Source: Candidatus Phycosocius bacilliformis (GTDB taxonomy: Bacteria; Pseudomonadota; Alphaproteobacteria; Caulobacterales; Aquidulcibacteraceae). Taken from it: DNA of 64,000 nucleotides. The position numbers and the translations under genes are program-made. The notes beneath the pieces were generated by a model, which was not told the DNA's origin, searched no databases, and saw only the letters and a program-made list of their open reading frames with translations. The stretch is taken from NCBI RefSeq assembly GCF_003112735.1, contig NZ_BFBR01000009.1, positions 81,297 through 145,296 of the forward strand, in the 5' to 3' direction. Shown piece after piece: positions 26,637 to 34,150 of the stretch. Every line of letters begins with the position of its first letter. The stretch's first letter is position 1.

Positions 26637-29584
26637 TGCACCCTAATGAGTCTTCGCCCCGGGACCGCCTCGAATATTGGTTCGGGCACATAGAGGCAAT
26701 CTTTCTTAATCGCTTGAGTCCCGAGGCAGGCCTTCTGCCAGCCAGCACAGCCAAGACCGTCCATGGCGATTACGCTCATGCGTGGGTCCGCGACAACGTT
26801 TATTCGATCTTGGGCGTTTGGGGGCTGGCTTGCGCATTTCGTCGCCATGGACAAGGGGATCCCCGGGGTAGCCATCTGGAGGAGTGCGTAGTCCGGCTTA
26901 TGCGAGGCTTGCTGTCTGCGATGATGGGACAGGCCGACAAAGTCGAACGGTTTAAGTATACTCAGGACCCTCTCGACAGCCTCCATGCAAAATATGATGC
27001 AGCGACTGGCAAGCCGGTCGTGGGCGATGCCCACTGGGGCCATTTGCAGATCGATGCAACGTCCCTTTTCCTTTTATTCTTGGCTCAAATGACCGCGGGT
27101 GGTCTGAAAATCGTGTCACAGGCGGAGGAGGTCGATTTTGTCCAAAACCTCGTTCACTATATCGGACCAGCTTATCGGATTGCAGATTATGGCATCTGGG
27201 AACGTGGCCGTAAGTCGAATGACGGCGTAGTCGAGATTAACGCCAGCTCAGTTGGGCTCGCCAAAGCCGCATTGGAATCGATGTCAGGTCTGGATTTTGG
27301 GTGCTTTGACCGTGGCCCGATTCAAGTTGCTCCAGATGATATCGCCCGTGCCCGCGAAACCTTGCAAGTGTTGCTACCGGGCGAGTCTGCATCGAAAGAA
27401 ACCGATGCAGCGCTACTGGCTGTTGTTGGTTGGCCGGCCTTTGCGGTCGACGACAAAGTGATGGTGGCTCACACACGCGGACGGGTGTTGGACCGTTTGG
27501 CTGGTCGCTATGGGTGTAAGCGCTTCCTGCGGGACGGGCACCAAACCACGGTCGAAGACGAGCACCGCCTGCATTATCTAGCCGGGGAATTGTTGAAGTT
27601 CGCCAATATCGAGTCTGAATGGCCCCTCTTCTTCACCTACCTTTTGGTTGACGCTGAAATGACAGGGGACCATCGAGGGGGTGAAACTTGGGCAGACCGG
27701 CTTGAACCCTTATTTCAAATCCGCGACGGTTTACCCCTGCTACCGGAGCTCTATTATGTCGATGCCAACCTTGTTGAGGCCGAGGCCTCTCAACCAGGCA
27801 GCCAAGAACGGGTTGCCAATACCAATCTTCCATTGCTTTGGGCGCAGTCACAATGGGCATTAGGGGCCATGTTGAAAGAGGGCTTATTGGAGCCCCAAGA
27901 CATAGATCCACTGGGCCGTCGTCATCATCTAGACCGGCGAGCCCAACCCGAAATTGCCTTTTCGATTGTTGCGCAAGACGAGCATACGGCTAAGATTCTA
28001 GCGCTTCATGGCTTTAGAGTTGAGACGATGGCCGAAGTACAATCTCACGCAATGGTCCGTCCGGCGGGAGATCTGGTGAGCGTCTGGACACACATTGGTG
28101 CTAACTGCGACTTGGGGCTAACTGGCAGACCGGATAAACGGTTGGGGCCATTGGCTAACGCCTATGTCTATCAGGTTGCAGGTCAGCCGCTTGTGTTTTC
28201 ACCAACTCTCCTCGATGCGCATGATCACCATATCCGCTATGATGCTGCCGCGCGGGCACGTCGGTTGCGCGGGGATTTGCGCTATCTGGCGCGCCACTGG
28301 CGAGGGAGTGATAATCCTATCTTCGTTCTATGCTTGGATGCAGCTGCAATTGGTGGAACCGGCGTAGAGCGCCTGATTGGCCTGTTGCACGAGGTTGAAC
28401 GCGGCCAGGTGGATTTTGTTCGTACAAGACTATGCTGTTTGCGAGAAGCTTTGGCCACTCAGTCACATTGGCGTGACCTCGGACCGGCTCTTCCACCGCT
28501 TGGGCTAGAACCATCCCAATTGATCGGGCTCGCATCATCCCTGACCTCCCCCAGTCAAGGGCTTGAAGAGGCCATTACTAATGGGGATTTAGGCTATGCT
28601 GAGGCCATGTATCATGCTGCCGGACTGATGGGTGATTGGTCAACAGCTCGCAAAGCAGCTGCTTGGCTGCAACGGACGGACCCCCGGCTACAGGATTCGG
28701 CCAAGGACATTGTCGTGCGGCTCCGACGGCTTGCCTTGGGCGAAGGGCGTGTCATCACCCGGCCGATTACAGAGCCTGATCTGGTAAAGTTGGTTGAAGA
28801 AGGCCTGCAGTCCAAACTCCATGCTGTAATCGCCCAAGAGGTTCTGCAGGCGCTTGGTCTATTCAGCAAGGCAGATTCAACAGCCGTCAAAGGTATGCGA
28901 ACAATCCGATTGACAGAAATTGTGCGGCGTTTAGCTCAGGAAGAAGACGGTGGTATGGACAATTTGATAGCCGAACCGCCAAGCGTAATATTCGACCGAG
29001 TTAAGGCAATCCTGCTGGAAACTCCATCTGTACGGGCGGTCGTCTCCCCTGCCCCGAACTTTGCACTCACTCCCTCAGCTAATGTCATTGCAGGAGACTG
29101 GGAACGCTGGCGGGACCGTCTGGGTGTCTTAACCCGGGTCGGCAGCGACTTCTTCGCCCGGCTGTGGTCGTTGCTCCATGTCTGCCCAGGGATTGTATTT
29201 GGCGCAAATAATCGACTGGACGCCGCGATTGCCCGTTCAGACTTGACGGCCTGGGAAAAGGACTTTGCCCTAGAGATTGAGGTCCGGCTCGAATCGATAA
29301 GGGACCCCTCATATCGCACCTTTTGTCTGGAAGCTTTAAATGTACTTGCTAATCGCCATGAGCAAGATCCAGACTTTCGCTTGGATCAAGACATTATTCT
29401 CGATGGACTGATCCATGACGCTGTCGCCGTCATATGGCGCGAGGCCGGACATGGGGAACCTGATTGGCAATACCCTGAACCAATCTGGTCCCTGGCGCGT
29501 CAGGCGGATGCTCAAACCATGGCCATGGCGATATATCAATGCTGCCGAAGCGACACCCGCCAGCCAGAGGCTGCTTGCAGTTAG
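26636..29584 (+). CDS. Phosphorylase kinase alpha/beta subunit-like protein (GH15-related)
   Basis: 982 residues with end-to-end resemblance to the regulatory alpha/beta subunits of animal phosphorylase kinase. Shared segments as I recall the animal sequences: AWVRDNVYSILGVWGL (49-64), LMRGLLSAMMGQADKVERF and KYTQDPLDSLHAKY (88-120), GHLQIDATSLFLLFLAQMT (135-153), DYGIWERG (184-191), EINASSVGLAKAALE (200-214), RYGCKRFLRDG (291-301), ESEWPLFFTYLLVD (326-339), LLPELYYV (368-375). The N-terminal half is an alpha/alpha barrel related to GH15 glucoamylases and keeps glutamates in IWER and LPEL, so it could bind or even cut glucans. The distal C-terminal part (about 800-970) also follows the animal domain. 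No kinase catalytic subunit or phosphorylase lies nearby. It closes the glgB-glgX-malQ set; a glycogen-sensing or hydrolytic role is inference. Confidence 0.85.
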   Translation: MHPNESSPRDRLEYWFGHIEAIFLNRLSPEAGLLPASTAKTVHGDYAHAWVRDNVYSILGVWGLACAFRRHGQGDPRGSHLEECVVRLMRGLLSAMMGQADKVERFKYTQDPLDSLHAKYDAATGKPVVGDAHWGHLQIDATSLFLLFLAQMTAGGLKIVSQAEEVDFVQNLVHYIGPAYRIADYGIWERGRKSNDGVVEINASSVGLAKAALESMSGLDFGCFDRGPIQVAPDDIARARETLQVLLPGESASKETDAALLAVVGWPAFAVDDKVMVAHTRGRVLDRLAGRYGCKRFLRDGHQTTVEDEHRLHYLAGELLKFANIESEWPLFFTYLLVDAEMTGDHRGGETWADRLEPLFQIRDGLPLLPELYYVDANLVEAEASQPGSQERVANTNLPLLWAQSQWALGAMLKEGLLEPQDIDPLGRRHHLDRRAQPEIAFSIVAQDEHTAKILALHGFRVETMAEVQSHAMVRPAGDLVSVWTHIGANCDLGLTGRPDKRLGPLANAYVYQVAGQPLVFSPTLLDAHDHHIRYDAAARARRLRGDLRYLARHWRGSDNPIFVLCLDAAAIGGTGVERLIGLLHEVERGQVDFVRTRLCCLREALATQSHWRDLGPALPPLGLEPSQLIGLASSLTSPSQGLEEAITNGDLGYAEAMYHAAGLMGDWSTARKAAAWLQRTDPRLQDSAKDIVVRLRRLALGEGRVITRPITEPDLVKLVEEGLQSKLHAVIAQEVLQALGLFSKADSTAVKGMRTIRLTEIVRRLAQEEDGGMDNLIAEPPSVIFDRVKAILLETPSVRAVVSPAPNFALTPSANVIAGDWERWRDRLGVLTRVGSDFFARLWSLLHVCPGIVFGANNRLDAAIARSDLTAWEKDFALEIEVRLESIRDPSYRTFCLEALNVLANRHEQDPDFRLDQDIILDGLIHDAVAVIWREAGHGEPDWQYPEPIWSLARQADAQTMAMAIYQCCRSDTRQPEAACS

Positions 29585-29700
29585 GCGCAATGTAGCTTTG
29601 GTGGCCTGAATTTGGTTTCCACTGGCCGCGATTACCTTCACAGAGGCACCCTGCCCGCCTTCTTGATCTGCAGTCGGCTGATACAGGCCCACGATTTTCT

Positions 29701-30267
29701 CCACATGTCCTCTCCTTAGGCGTCCCGAAGTGTCCACACGTATTTGGAGACGGCACGTCGACGTACCCAAAGGCGGGATCATCCGCTCATGGGCATGACT
29801 GCGACTCCACACATTTGCAACTTGAGGCGCCGACATGTAGGGGTGTGGATATGTGGTCTTTGGTCCAAAATCACGGGCCTCGAACTCAAGAAGGCACGTT
29901 ATGGTGCCATTGGGCACCACTTTAGCTTTGGAAGGCTTCGATCGAGCTAGGCATGCTGCCAGTTCATAGCCTAGACGCCACAGAAATCGACCAGGAGGGC
30001 CTTTGTCAGCAAATAAGCATCAACGCCACCAAACAAAGGCCCACGTGTCTAACCGCCGATTTCTGCAAGCTTCGATAAGAAATCGTTAAGGGTTCAACGC
30101 TAGAGTTTCGACATGTGGACATGGGGAGCTACCCGCAAATCCACAAGTCCGGCTCTCGGAGTGACCACATTTGGTCATGTCTGTGTCGGCCACTTGTGGA
30201 GACCTCCTAGGGTCAGGACTCAGCCATGTCGACACGACGTAACTGCCACATGACTACATGTGGACAC
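29701..30267. repeat. Field of CCACATG-like heptads, candidate parS centromere
   Basis: At least eleven related words on both strands: CCACATGT (29701), TGTCCACACG (29731), TCCACACATTTG (29806), CGACATGTAGG (29831), GTGTGGATATGTGG (29843), CCACGTGTC (30041), CGACATGTGGACATG (30109), CCACAAGTCC (30141), CCACATTTGGTCATGT (30166), CCACTTGTGG (30190), CATGTCGACAC (30225) and the inverted pair at 30246. Arrays of short heptads are the usual binding sites of ribbon-helix-helix partition proteins such as omega or ParG, and one is encoded just downstream. The repeats are visible; their function is inferred. Confidence 0.6.
30246..30263. promoter_or_regulatory. Perfect inverted repeat upstream of parA
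   Basis: CCACATG (30246-30252) and CATGTGG (30257-30263) form a perfect 7-base inverted repeat with a 4-base spacer, ending 16 bases before the parA start and just ahead of its ribosome binding site (GAGGAGGGG). The position fits autoregulation of the partition operon by the ribbon-helix-helix protein or ParA. Confidence 0.55.
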
Positions 30268-30279
30268 GAGGAGGGGAAA

Positions 30280-30927
30280 ATGCACGTTGTTGCGATTGTA
30301 AGCCAAAAGGGCGGGGCTGGAAAAACCACGCTTTCGGTCCATTTGGCTGTTGCTGCGGCCGCCAAAGGCCTGTCAGTCGCCCTGATTGACCTTGACCCCC
30401 AAGCCACCGCAGCTCAATGGGGTGACTGGCGCGGCGGGGACAATCCTGCTGTGGTTGCAACACCTTACACTCGATTGGACGCGACCTTGCAAGAGGCAAA
30501 GCAAGCGGGGGTGGATTTGTGCATCCTCGACAGTCCGCCAGCCGCCGACGCGGCAGCTGTGTCAGCCGCTCGAGCCGCTGATCTGGTGTTAGTACCAACC
30601 CGTGTTAGCGCCTTTGACCTTCATGCCATCAAAACGACTGGTGAGCTCATGCGGATCGCCCAAAAGCCTGCATTCACCATTTTCAATGCTGTTCCGCCCC
30701 GGGCAGCGGCTTTAGTAGAAGATGCAGCTGCGGTTGTGCGTGGCATTGGCATGCCCTTGGCTCCTGTGTGCCTGACCGAGAGAGCAGCTTATCGCCATGC
30801 TGTTGTTGATGGACACACCGCAGGTGAATACGAGCCAGGCTGCAAGGCTGCATGCGAAATCGACGCTGTGTTGGACTGGATGATGGGACGTCTAACAAAG
30901 CCAAGCTCAATAGCCCAAGCGGCATAA
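30280..30927 (+). CDS. parA: ParA-family partition ATPase
   Basis: 215 residues, the short class Ib ParA form without an N-terminal DNA-binding extension. Deviant Walker A KGGAGKTT at 10-17, LIDLDPQATA as the A' motif, LCILDSPPAA as Walker B. It moves plasmid or chromid copies to daughter cells using nucleoid binding. The ATG at 30280 is preferred to an ATG at 30226, because MHVVAIVSQKGGAGKTTL matches family starts and GAGGAGGGG lies just upstream; the longer form would run over the inverted repeat. The partner gene follows after 32 bases. Confidence 0.92.
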   Translation: MHVVAIVSQKGGAGKTTLSVHLAVAAAAKGLSVALIDLDPQATAAQWGDWRGGDNPAVVATPYTRLDATLQEAKQAGVDLCILDSPPAADAAAVSAARAADLVLVPTRVSAFDLHAIKTTGELMRIAQKPAFTIFNAVPPRAAALVEDAAAVVRGIGMPLAPVCLTERAAYRHAVVDGHTAGEYEPGCKAACEIDAVLDWMMGRLTKPSSIAQAA

Positions 30928-30959
30928 ATACGTGAGATCAGATAAGGAAGGGAAACACC

Positions 30960-31328
30960 ATGGCTAAAGCACCAAGCCTTGCAGCACGGCTGGCCGCCGT
31001 CGCGGCTCAGCCCAACGGAGCCGCCTTTGCGACCAGCAATTCAGTCGCCGCAGAAATCGCAGCCCAACCTGAGCAGCCTTTTAAGCCCCCTTTAGCAGCG
31101 GAGCCCAGAGTGCAAACCTATGCGCCTCCAAGCTTTGCTCTGCCATCAGCTGCCAAGCCAAAGGCGCGCGACGGTCGGGTCATGGTCGCGGGCTATTTCA
31201 GTCCAGAACTGTCTCGGTCTTTGCGCATTCTAGCTGCCGAACGGGATGTCACAATCCAACATCTCGTCGGCGAGGGGCTCGATTTTGTTCTGCGGCATTA
31301 TGGCAAGCACCCGATGGGCGAACGTTAG
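30960..31328 (+). CDS. Ribbon-helix-helix protein, ParA partner (ParB/ParG-like)
   Basis: 122 residues. The first 75 residues are Ala/Pro-rich and probably disordered, as is usual for the ParA-stimulating arms of such proteins. The C-terminal 50 residues (VMVAGYFSPELSRSLRILAAERDVTIQHLVGEGLDFVLRHYG, quoted here in the parts GYFSPELSRSLRILAAER and TIQHLVGEGLDFVL) have the strand-helix-helix pattern of plasmid ribbon-helix-helix proteins found next to ParA in alphaproteobacteria. It would bind the CCACATG-like heptads and activate ParA. A good ribosome binding site (AAGGAAGGG) precedes the ATG. Confidence 0.75.
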   Translation: MAKAPSLAARLAAVAAQPNGAAFATSNSVAAEIAAQPEQPFKPPLAAEPRVQTYAPPSFALPSAAKPKARDGRVMVAGYFSPELSRSLRILAAERDVTIQHLVGEGLDFVLRHYGKHPMGER

Positions 31329-31387
31329 GCCAGTCAGCATCTTAATCCGATGAGCCATCTGGTAGTTTCGTGGTTAATCACACATTG

Positions 31388-31419
31388 CCACATTTAGACG
31401 CGTCGGCATGTCCACATGC
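31388..31419. repeat. Second heptad cluster between the RHH gene and repA
   Basis: CCACATTTAG at 31388 and the palindrome GCATGT-CC-ACATGC at 31406-31419 repeat the heptad theme seen upstream of parA. They lie in the 294-base spacer 31329-31622 before repA, which also holds an inverted repeat ACGCT-TTGACG-AGCGT (31470-31485) that could be a repA operator. Otherwise nothing recognisable is in the spacer. Confidence 0.5.
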
Positions 31420-31622
31420 TGTCGAGCCTCACATCCACCCGCCATTAGAATCTGATATAGTGAGGAGTGACGCTTTGACGAGCGTTCGACTTGGTCGCCC
31501 CCGAGAATCGGCACACTCGACAGAGTAAGCTTCTTGAATTGGATATGGGTGTCCTCAAACAGGAATTAGCTCTGCACAGTCGCACCACAGCCTGAAGCGA
31601 CGTTCGAAAGAGAGGAACTGCC

Positions 31623-32540
31623 ATGTCCGGGCGACGCAAGGATGATCCCCAGTTCGATTTCTTTATCCCAATGGTGCATGATATCCCGCTCAAAGACCAG
31701 CGGGAGACGATGGAGCGGCCATTCTTCTCGTTGCAGAAACGCAAACGATTGAAGCCGATCGATTATCGAAGCCCCGATGGCGAGGTATGGGTCAAAGTCG
31801 AAGCCGTTCCCGCTTATGGTATGGCAACAATATGGGACGCCGACATCCTAATCTGGGCAGCATCGGCCCTGAACCGCCTAAAGCAACAGGGCGTTAATGA
31901 TCTGCCTCGGACATTGCGCACAACAGCCTACGATCTATTGCGCGCAATCAAGCGCGATACAGGCGGGAAGGGGTATCAGGAATTGCGCGCCGCTTTGGAT
32001 AGGCTCGCCTCCACAACGATCTTTACGTCATTGCGCGCCAAGAGGGGGCGAGACAGGCGGTTCTCCTGGATCGATGAATGGGATATTGAAGTAGACCCAA
32101 TCACTGAACAGCCGCGCGCACTGCGGATTACCTTGTCGAACTGGATCTATGAGGGGGTCACACAAGAAAAGCAATTGCTGACCATGCACCCTGATTATTT
32201 CAATTTGACTGGGGGATTGGAACGCGCTTTGTATCGAATTGCGCGCAAACATGCTGGGGACCAGAAAAATGGCTGGCTTTGCCGATTCTCCGTTCTCAAA
32301 GACAAAACCGGGTCTGATTCCGAGCCGAAAGAGTTTGCTCGCATGATGCGCAAGATTGCTGATCGCGATGAATTGCCCGAGTATTCAATCAAGATCGTCA
32401 AGGCAGCGGATGGAACACCGGCGGCCCATTTTCTTCGCCGTGACGCCGGGGAGCGCACCTTCGCAAGTGAGGCACTGCTGGAATTTGACCAAGTCTATTC
32501 AGACCGAATGGCCCGACTTCAACGTGACTTGCCCCTGTAA
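31623..32540 (+). CDS. repA: Plasmid replication initiator protein RepA
   Basis: 305 residues, resembling the replication initiator protein A family (PF10134) of alphaproteobacterial plasmids. Recognisable core: FFSLQKRKRLKPIDY, then GMATIWDADILIWAAS, LRTTAYDLLRAI and GGLERALYRIARKHAG, i.e. a winged-helix initiator. It would bind iterons and open the origin. AGAGAGGAAC supplies a ribosome binding site just before the ATG. It is downstream of parA and the ribbon-helix-helix gene on the same strand, and the iterons lie immediately behind its stop codon. Reading frame intact, so the replicon may be functional. Confidence 0.88.
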   Translation: MSGRRKDDPQFDFFIPMVHDIPLKDQRETMERPFFSLQKRKRLKPIDYRSPDGEVWVKVEAVPAYGMATIWDADILIWAASALNRLKQQGVNDLPRTLRTTAYDLLRAIKRDTGGKGYQELRAALDRLASTTIFTSLRAKRGRDRRFSWIDEWDIEVDPITEQPRALRITLSNWIYEGVTQEKQLLTMHPDYFNLTGGLERALYRIARKHAGDQKNGWLCRFSVLKDKTGSDSEPKEFARMMRKIADRDELPEYSIKIVKAADGTPAAHFLRRDAGERTFASEALLEFDQVYSDRMARLQRDLPL

Positions 32541-32559
32541 AGCCAATGGGAAAACAAGA

Positions 32560-32806
32560 CGGGGGATCACCCACCAATTTCACGGGAAGTGACATAGCAC
32601 ACCCGCAGACAGGCACGTCAGACCTAAGTTACGGTGCCTAACGAACGACATTCTCAAGCGTAAAATCCCAAAACTTCAATGGTCTTTGCCATCTCGGGGG
32701 AACGCACACTTTCTTACGGGGGATAGGCCACCGAGTTAGCGGTGGAACGCCCACGAAAGCTACGGGGTATCAAACGCCAAACCACGGGGGAACGCCCGCT
32801 TTAGAT
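32560..32806 (+). repeat. Iterons, CGGGGGAACGC-type, 22-23 bp period
   Basis: Five units begin at 32695, 32717, 32740, 32763 and 32785, i.e. spacings 22, 23, 23, 22. Each opens with CGGGG or CGGTGG; units 1, 3 and 5 read CGGGGGAACGCACAC, CGGTGGAACGCCCAC and CGGGGGAACGCCCGC. Two looser units start at 32560 and 32583, again 23 apart. A period of about two helical turns places every unit on the same DNA face, as required for an initiator binding cooperatively. Confidence 0.7.
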
Positions 32807-32892
32807 GCTTTTATGACATTGAAATATAGACGAAAAACAAGCCAACTGCCGCGGTTAACTCTTTAACTCTTCTCTTAAGACTCTTTCTAAAT
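32807..32892. other. AT-rich tract, possible DNA unwinding element
   Basis: The segment after the last iteron is clearly AT-richer than its surroundings and contains TTAACTC twice (32855-32861 and 32863-32869), followed by TCTTAAGACTC. AT-rich direct repeats next to iterons are the usual melting site of plasmid origins. This is a positional inference. Confidence 0.45.
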
Positions 32893-32925
32893 GGGCTTAG
32901 GCACACACAACTTGTGCCCAAGCCC
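32893..32925. terminator. Strong hairpin at the end of the origin region
   Basis: GGGCTTAGGCACA (32893-32905) pairs with TGTGCCCAAGCCC (32913-32925) with one mismatch around a 7-base loop. It lies 31 bases behind the end of the minus-strand WD40-like gene and ahead of the origin, so it may stop transcription from entering the origin. Neither strand has a strong T-run directly behind it, so it could equally be an origin structure. Confidence 0.4.
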
Positions 32926-32955
32926 AACGATTAAAACCCGCTAGGACATAAAAGT

Positions 32956-33957
32956 TCAATTTAACCAACCATGCCCAAATGTACCATCCTCGCCAACAAA
33001 GCAAAATCGAGCACTACTCGGGTGCAAAGCCATATCGATAATAGAACGCCGCATTTTACGGGGATCCTCCAACAATTGTTGACGCGGCCGAGGACCGTGA
33101 ACATGTTTAAACTGACCAGTCGCAAGATCAACTTCATCGATACCACCATCTGACCAACCGACGAGAGTTCGCCCATTAAGAGCAGCAACAGAAGTGGCTA
33201 GGCCCAAACGAGATCTATAGACCCCAGCGGATTGCCCCATCGGACCTTTGCCAGGCAAAAGCGGCCAAGCCAGCAAGGCAGGACCGCCAGAAGTAAGCAG
33301 CACTGTTCCAGTGTCGTTTAAACATAATTGACGGGGCTTTGCTGGATAACCACCCATCTTAAAAGCTTGTCCATCGGCAAGCCGCCAGCCAGCCAAGGCA
33401 GGTTCCGACAAACCGACGAACAAAAATGAATCCTCTTGTCCATAGCAAATCGATACAGGACCGCCAGCACAAGGAATATCCTGCACCTTGGTGCCCGTCT
33501 CAGCCTCGTAAAGGGACACACCACCGCCATGAGCGACAGCCAGCTCCTGGCCATCTCTTGTAAAGGCCAGTGCGGTTGGACCTCGTGGAGGGCGAACATC
33601 CACCTGCTTTCCTGATCGACGAATAATGTAAACGGTTTGCCCAGCAGCAACCGCTGCGCCGTCACCGGTTGGGTCCAATGCTATCGAGTCGAGCCATTTA
33701 CGCGGAAGCGTCAGATGCTCGTGCATGTGCCCGCTCGCATCAGTTTCAACCAATCTGCCATCATCTCCGCTGGTCCAAATGGTAGACCGGTCCGGGCTAG
33801 CCTGCATGGTTAACATAGCACCTGCATGAACTTTCACGATGGTCTCCCCCAGCTTTAGGTGGCCATCACCGAAGCCAAAGATCGCGACATGTCCCAGCCA
33901 TGCCGCGCCAATGCCAGGGGCCGAATAGGGCAGGGGGCCTTTGGGGCGTTTCGACAC
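32956..33957 (-). CDS. WD40-like beta-propeller protein
   Basis: 333 residues from the GTG at 33957, chosen because AAGGA lies 7 bases upstream; an in-frame start at 34023 lacks a ribosome binding site. The sequence is a series of blade-like repeats of the type SPDRSTIWTSGDDGRLVE, LAFTRDGQELAVAHGGGVSLYEAETG and TSVAALNGRTLVGWSDGGI, so a cytoplasmic WD40-type propeller for protein-protein contacts is likely. There is no signal peptide. Related WD40 proteins of this size occur in many alphaproteobacteria with no established function. It is convergent with the origin region. Confidence 0.7.
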   Translation of the reverse strand: MSKRPKGPLPYSAPGIGAAWLGHVAIFGFGDGHLKLGETIVKVHAGAMLTMQASPDRSTIWTSGDDGRLVETDASGHMHEHLTLPRKWLDSIALDPTGDGAAVAAGQTVYIIRRSGKQVDVRPPRGPTALAFTRDGQELAVAHGGGVSLYEAETGTKVQDIPCAGGPVSICYGQEDSFLFVGLSEPALAGWRLADGQAFKMGGYPAKPRQLCLNDTGTVLLTSGGPALLAWPLLPGKGPMGQSAGVYRSRLGLATSVAALNGRTLVGWSDGGIDEVDLATGQFKHVHGPRPRQQLLEDPRKMRRSIIDMALHPSSARFCFVGEDGTFGHGWLN

Positions 33958-34130
33958 GTGTGCTTCCTTTTTCCCGCTTGCTAACAACACGAGCAGGGGC
34001 GAGTGTGCAATACCCCGAATCACATCTGCAGGTGATGGCTGACTATCTGACGATTGCTACTATAAACACCTTAGAAACAAACTTCTAAAGCAAAACAACC
34101 TGAGCCGTTAGCCTTGCAGTTGCTAAAACT

Positions 34131-34150
34131 CGGGGGATCACCCACCGATT
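34131..34150 (+). repeat. Distant copy of the iteron-like 20-mer
   Basis: CGGGGGATCACCCACCGATT at 34131-34150 differs at one position from CGGGGGATCACCCACCAATT at 32560-32579. This copy covers the last codons and stop of the membrane-protein gene at 34138, whereas the other copy lies directly behind repA. The two copies flank the origin and the WD40-like gene as direct repeats. Confidence 0.7.

Larger units (their letters stand above)
29585..30279. other. Non-coding spacer before parA, heptad field
   Basis: 695 bases without a credible gene; short open frames here have no family resemblance or ribosome binding sites. The stretch is instead crowded with CCACATG/CATGTGG-like words (see the repeat entry), which suggests a partition or replication control region rather than a promoter for a missing gene. 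Confidence 0.6.
32541..32955. other. Candidate replication origin region (oriV)
   Basis: 415 bases without a gene. It contains, in order, a pair of iteron-like words directly behind repA, a run of five iterons at 22-23 base spacing, an AT-rich tract with a repeated TTAACTC, and a strong hairpin. The arrangement of initiator gene, iterons and AT-rich segment is that of an iteron-controlled plasmid origin. No clear DnaA box (TTATCCACA-like) was seen by eye. Confidence 0.65.

Noticed and set aside
29570..29584. C-terminal cysteine of the PhK-like protein as a CaaX prenylation motif, as in the animal subunits
   Set aside because: The protein ends EAACS, so the cysteine is second from the end and not four from the end; bacteria also lack prenylation of this type.
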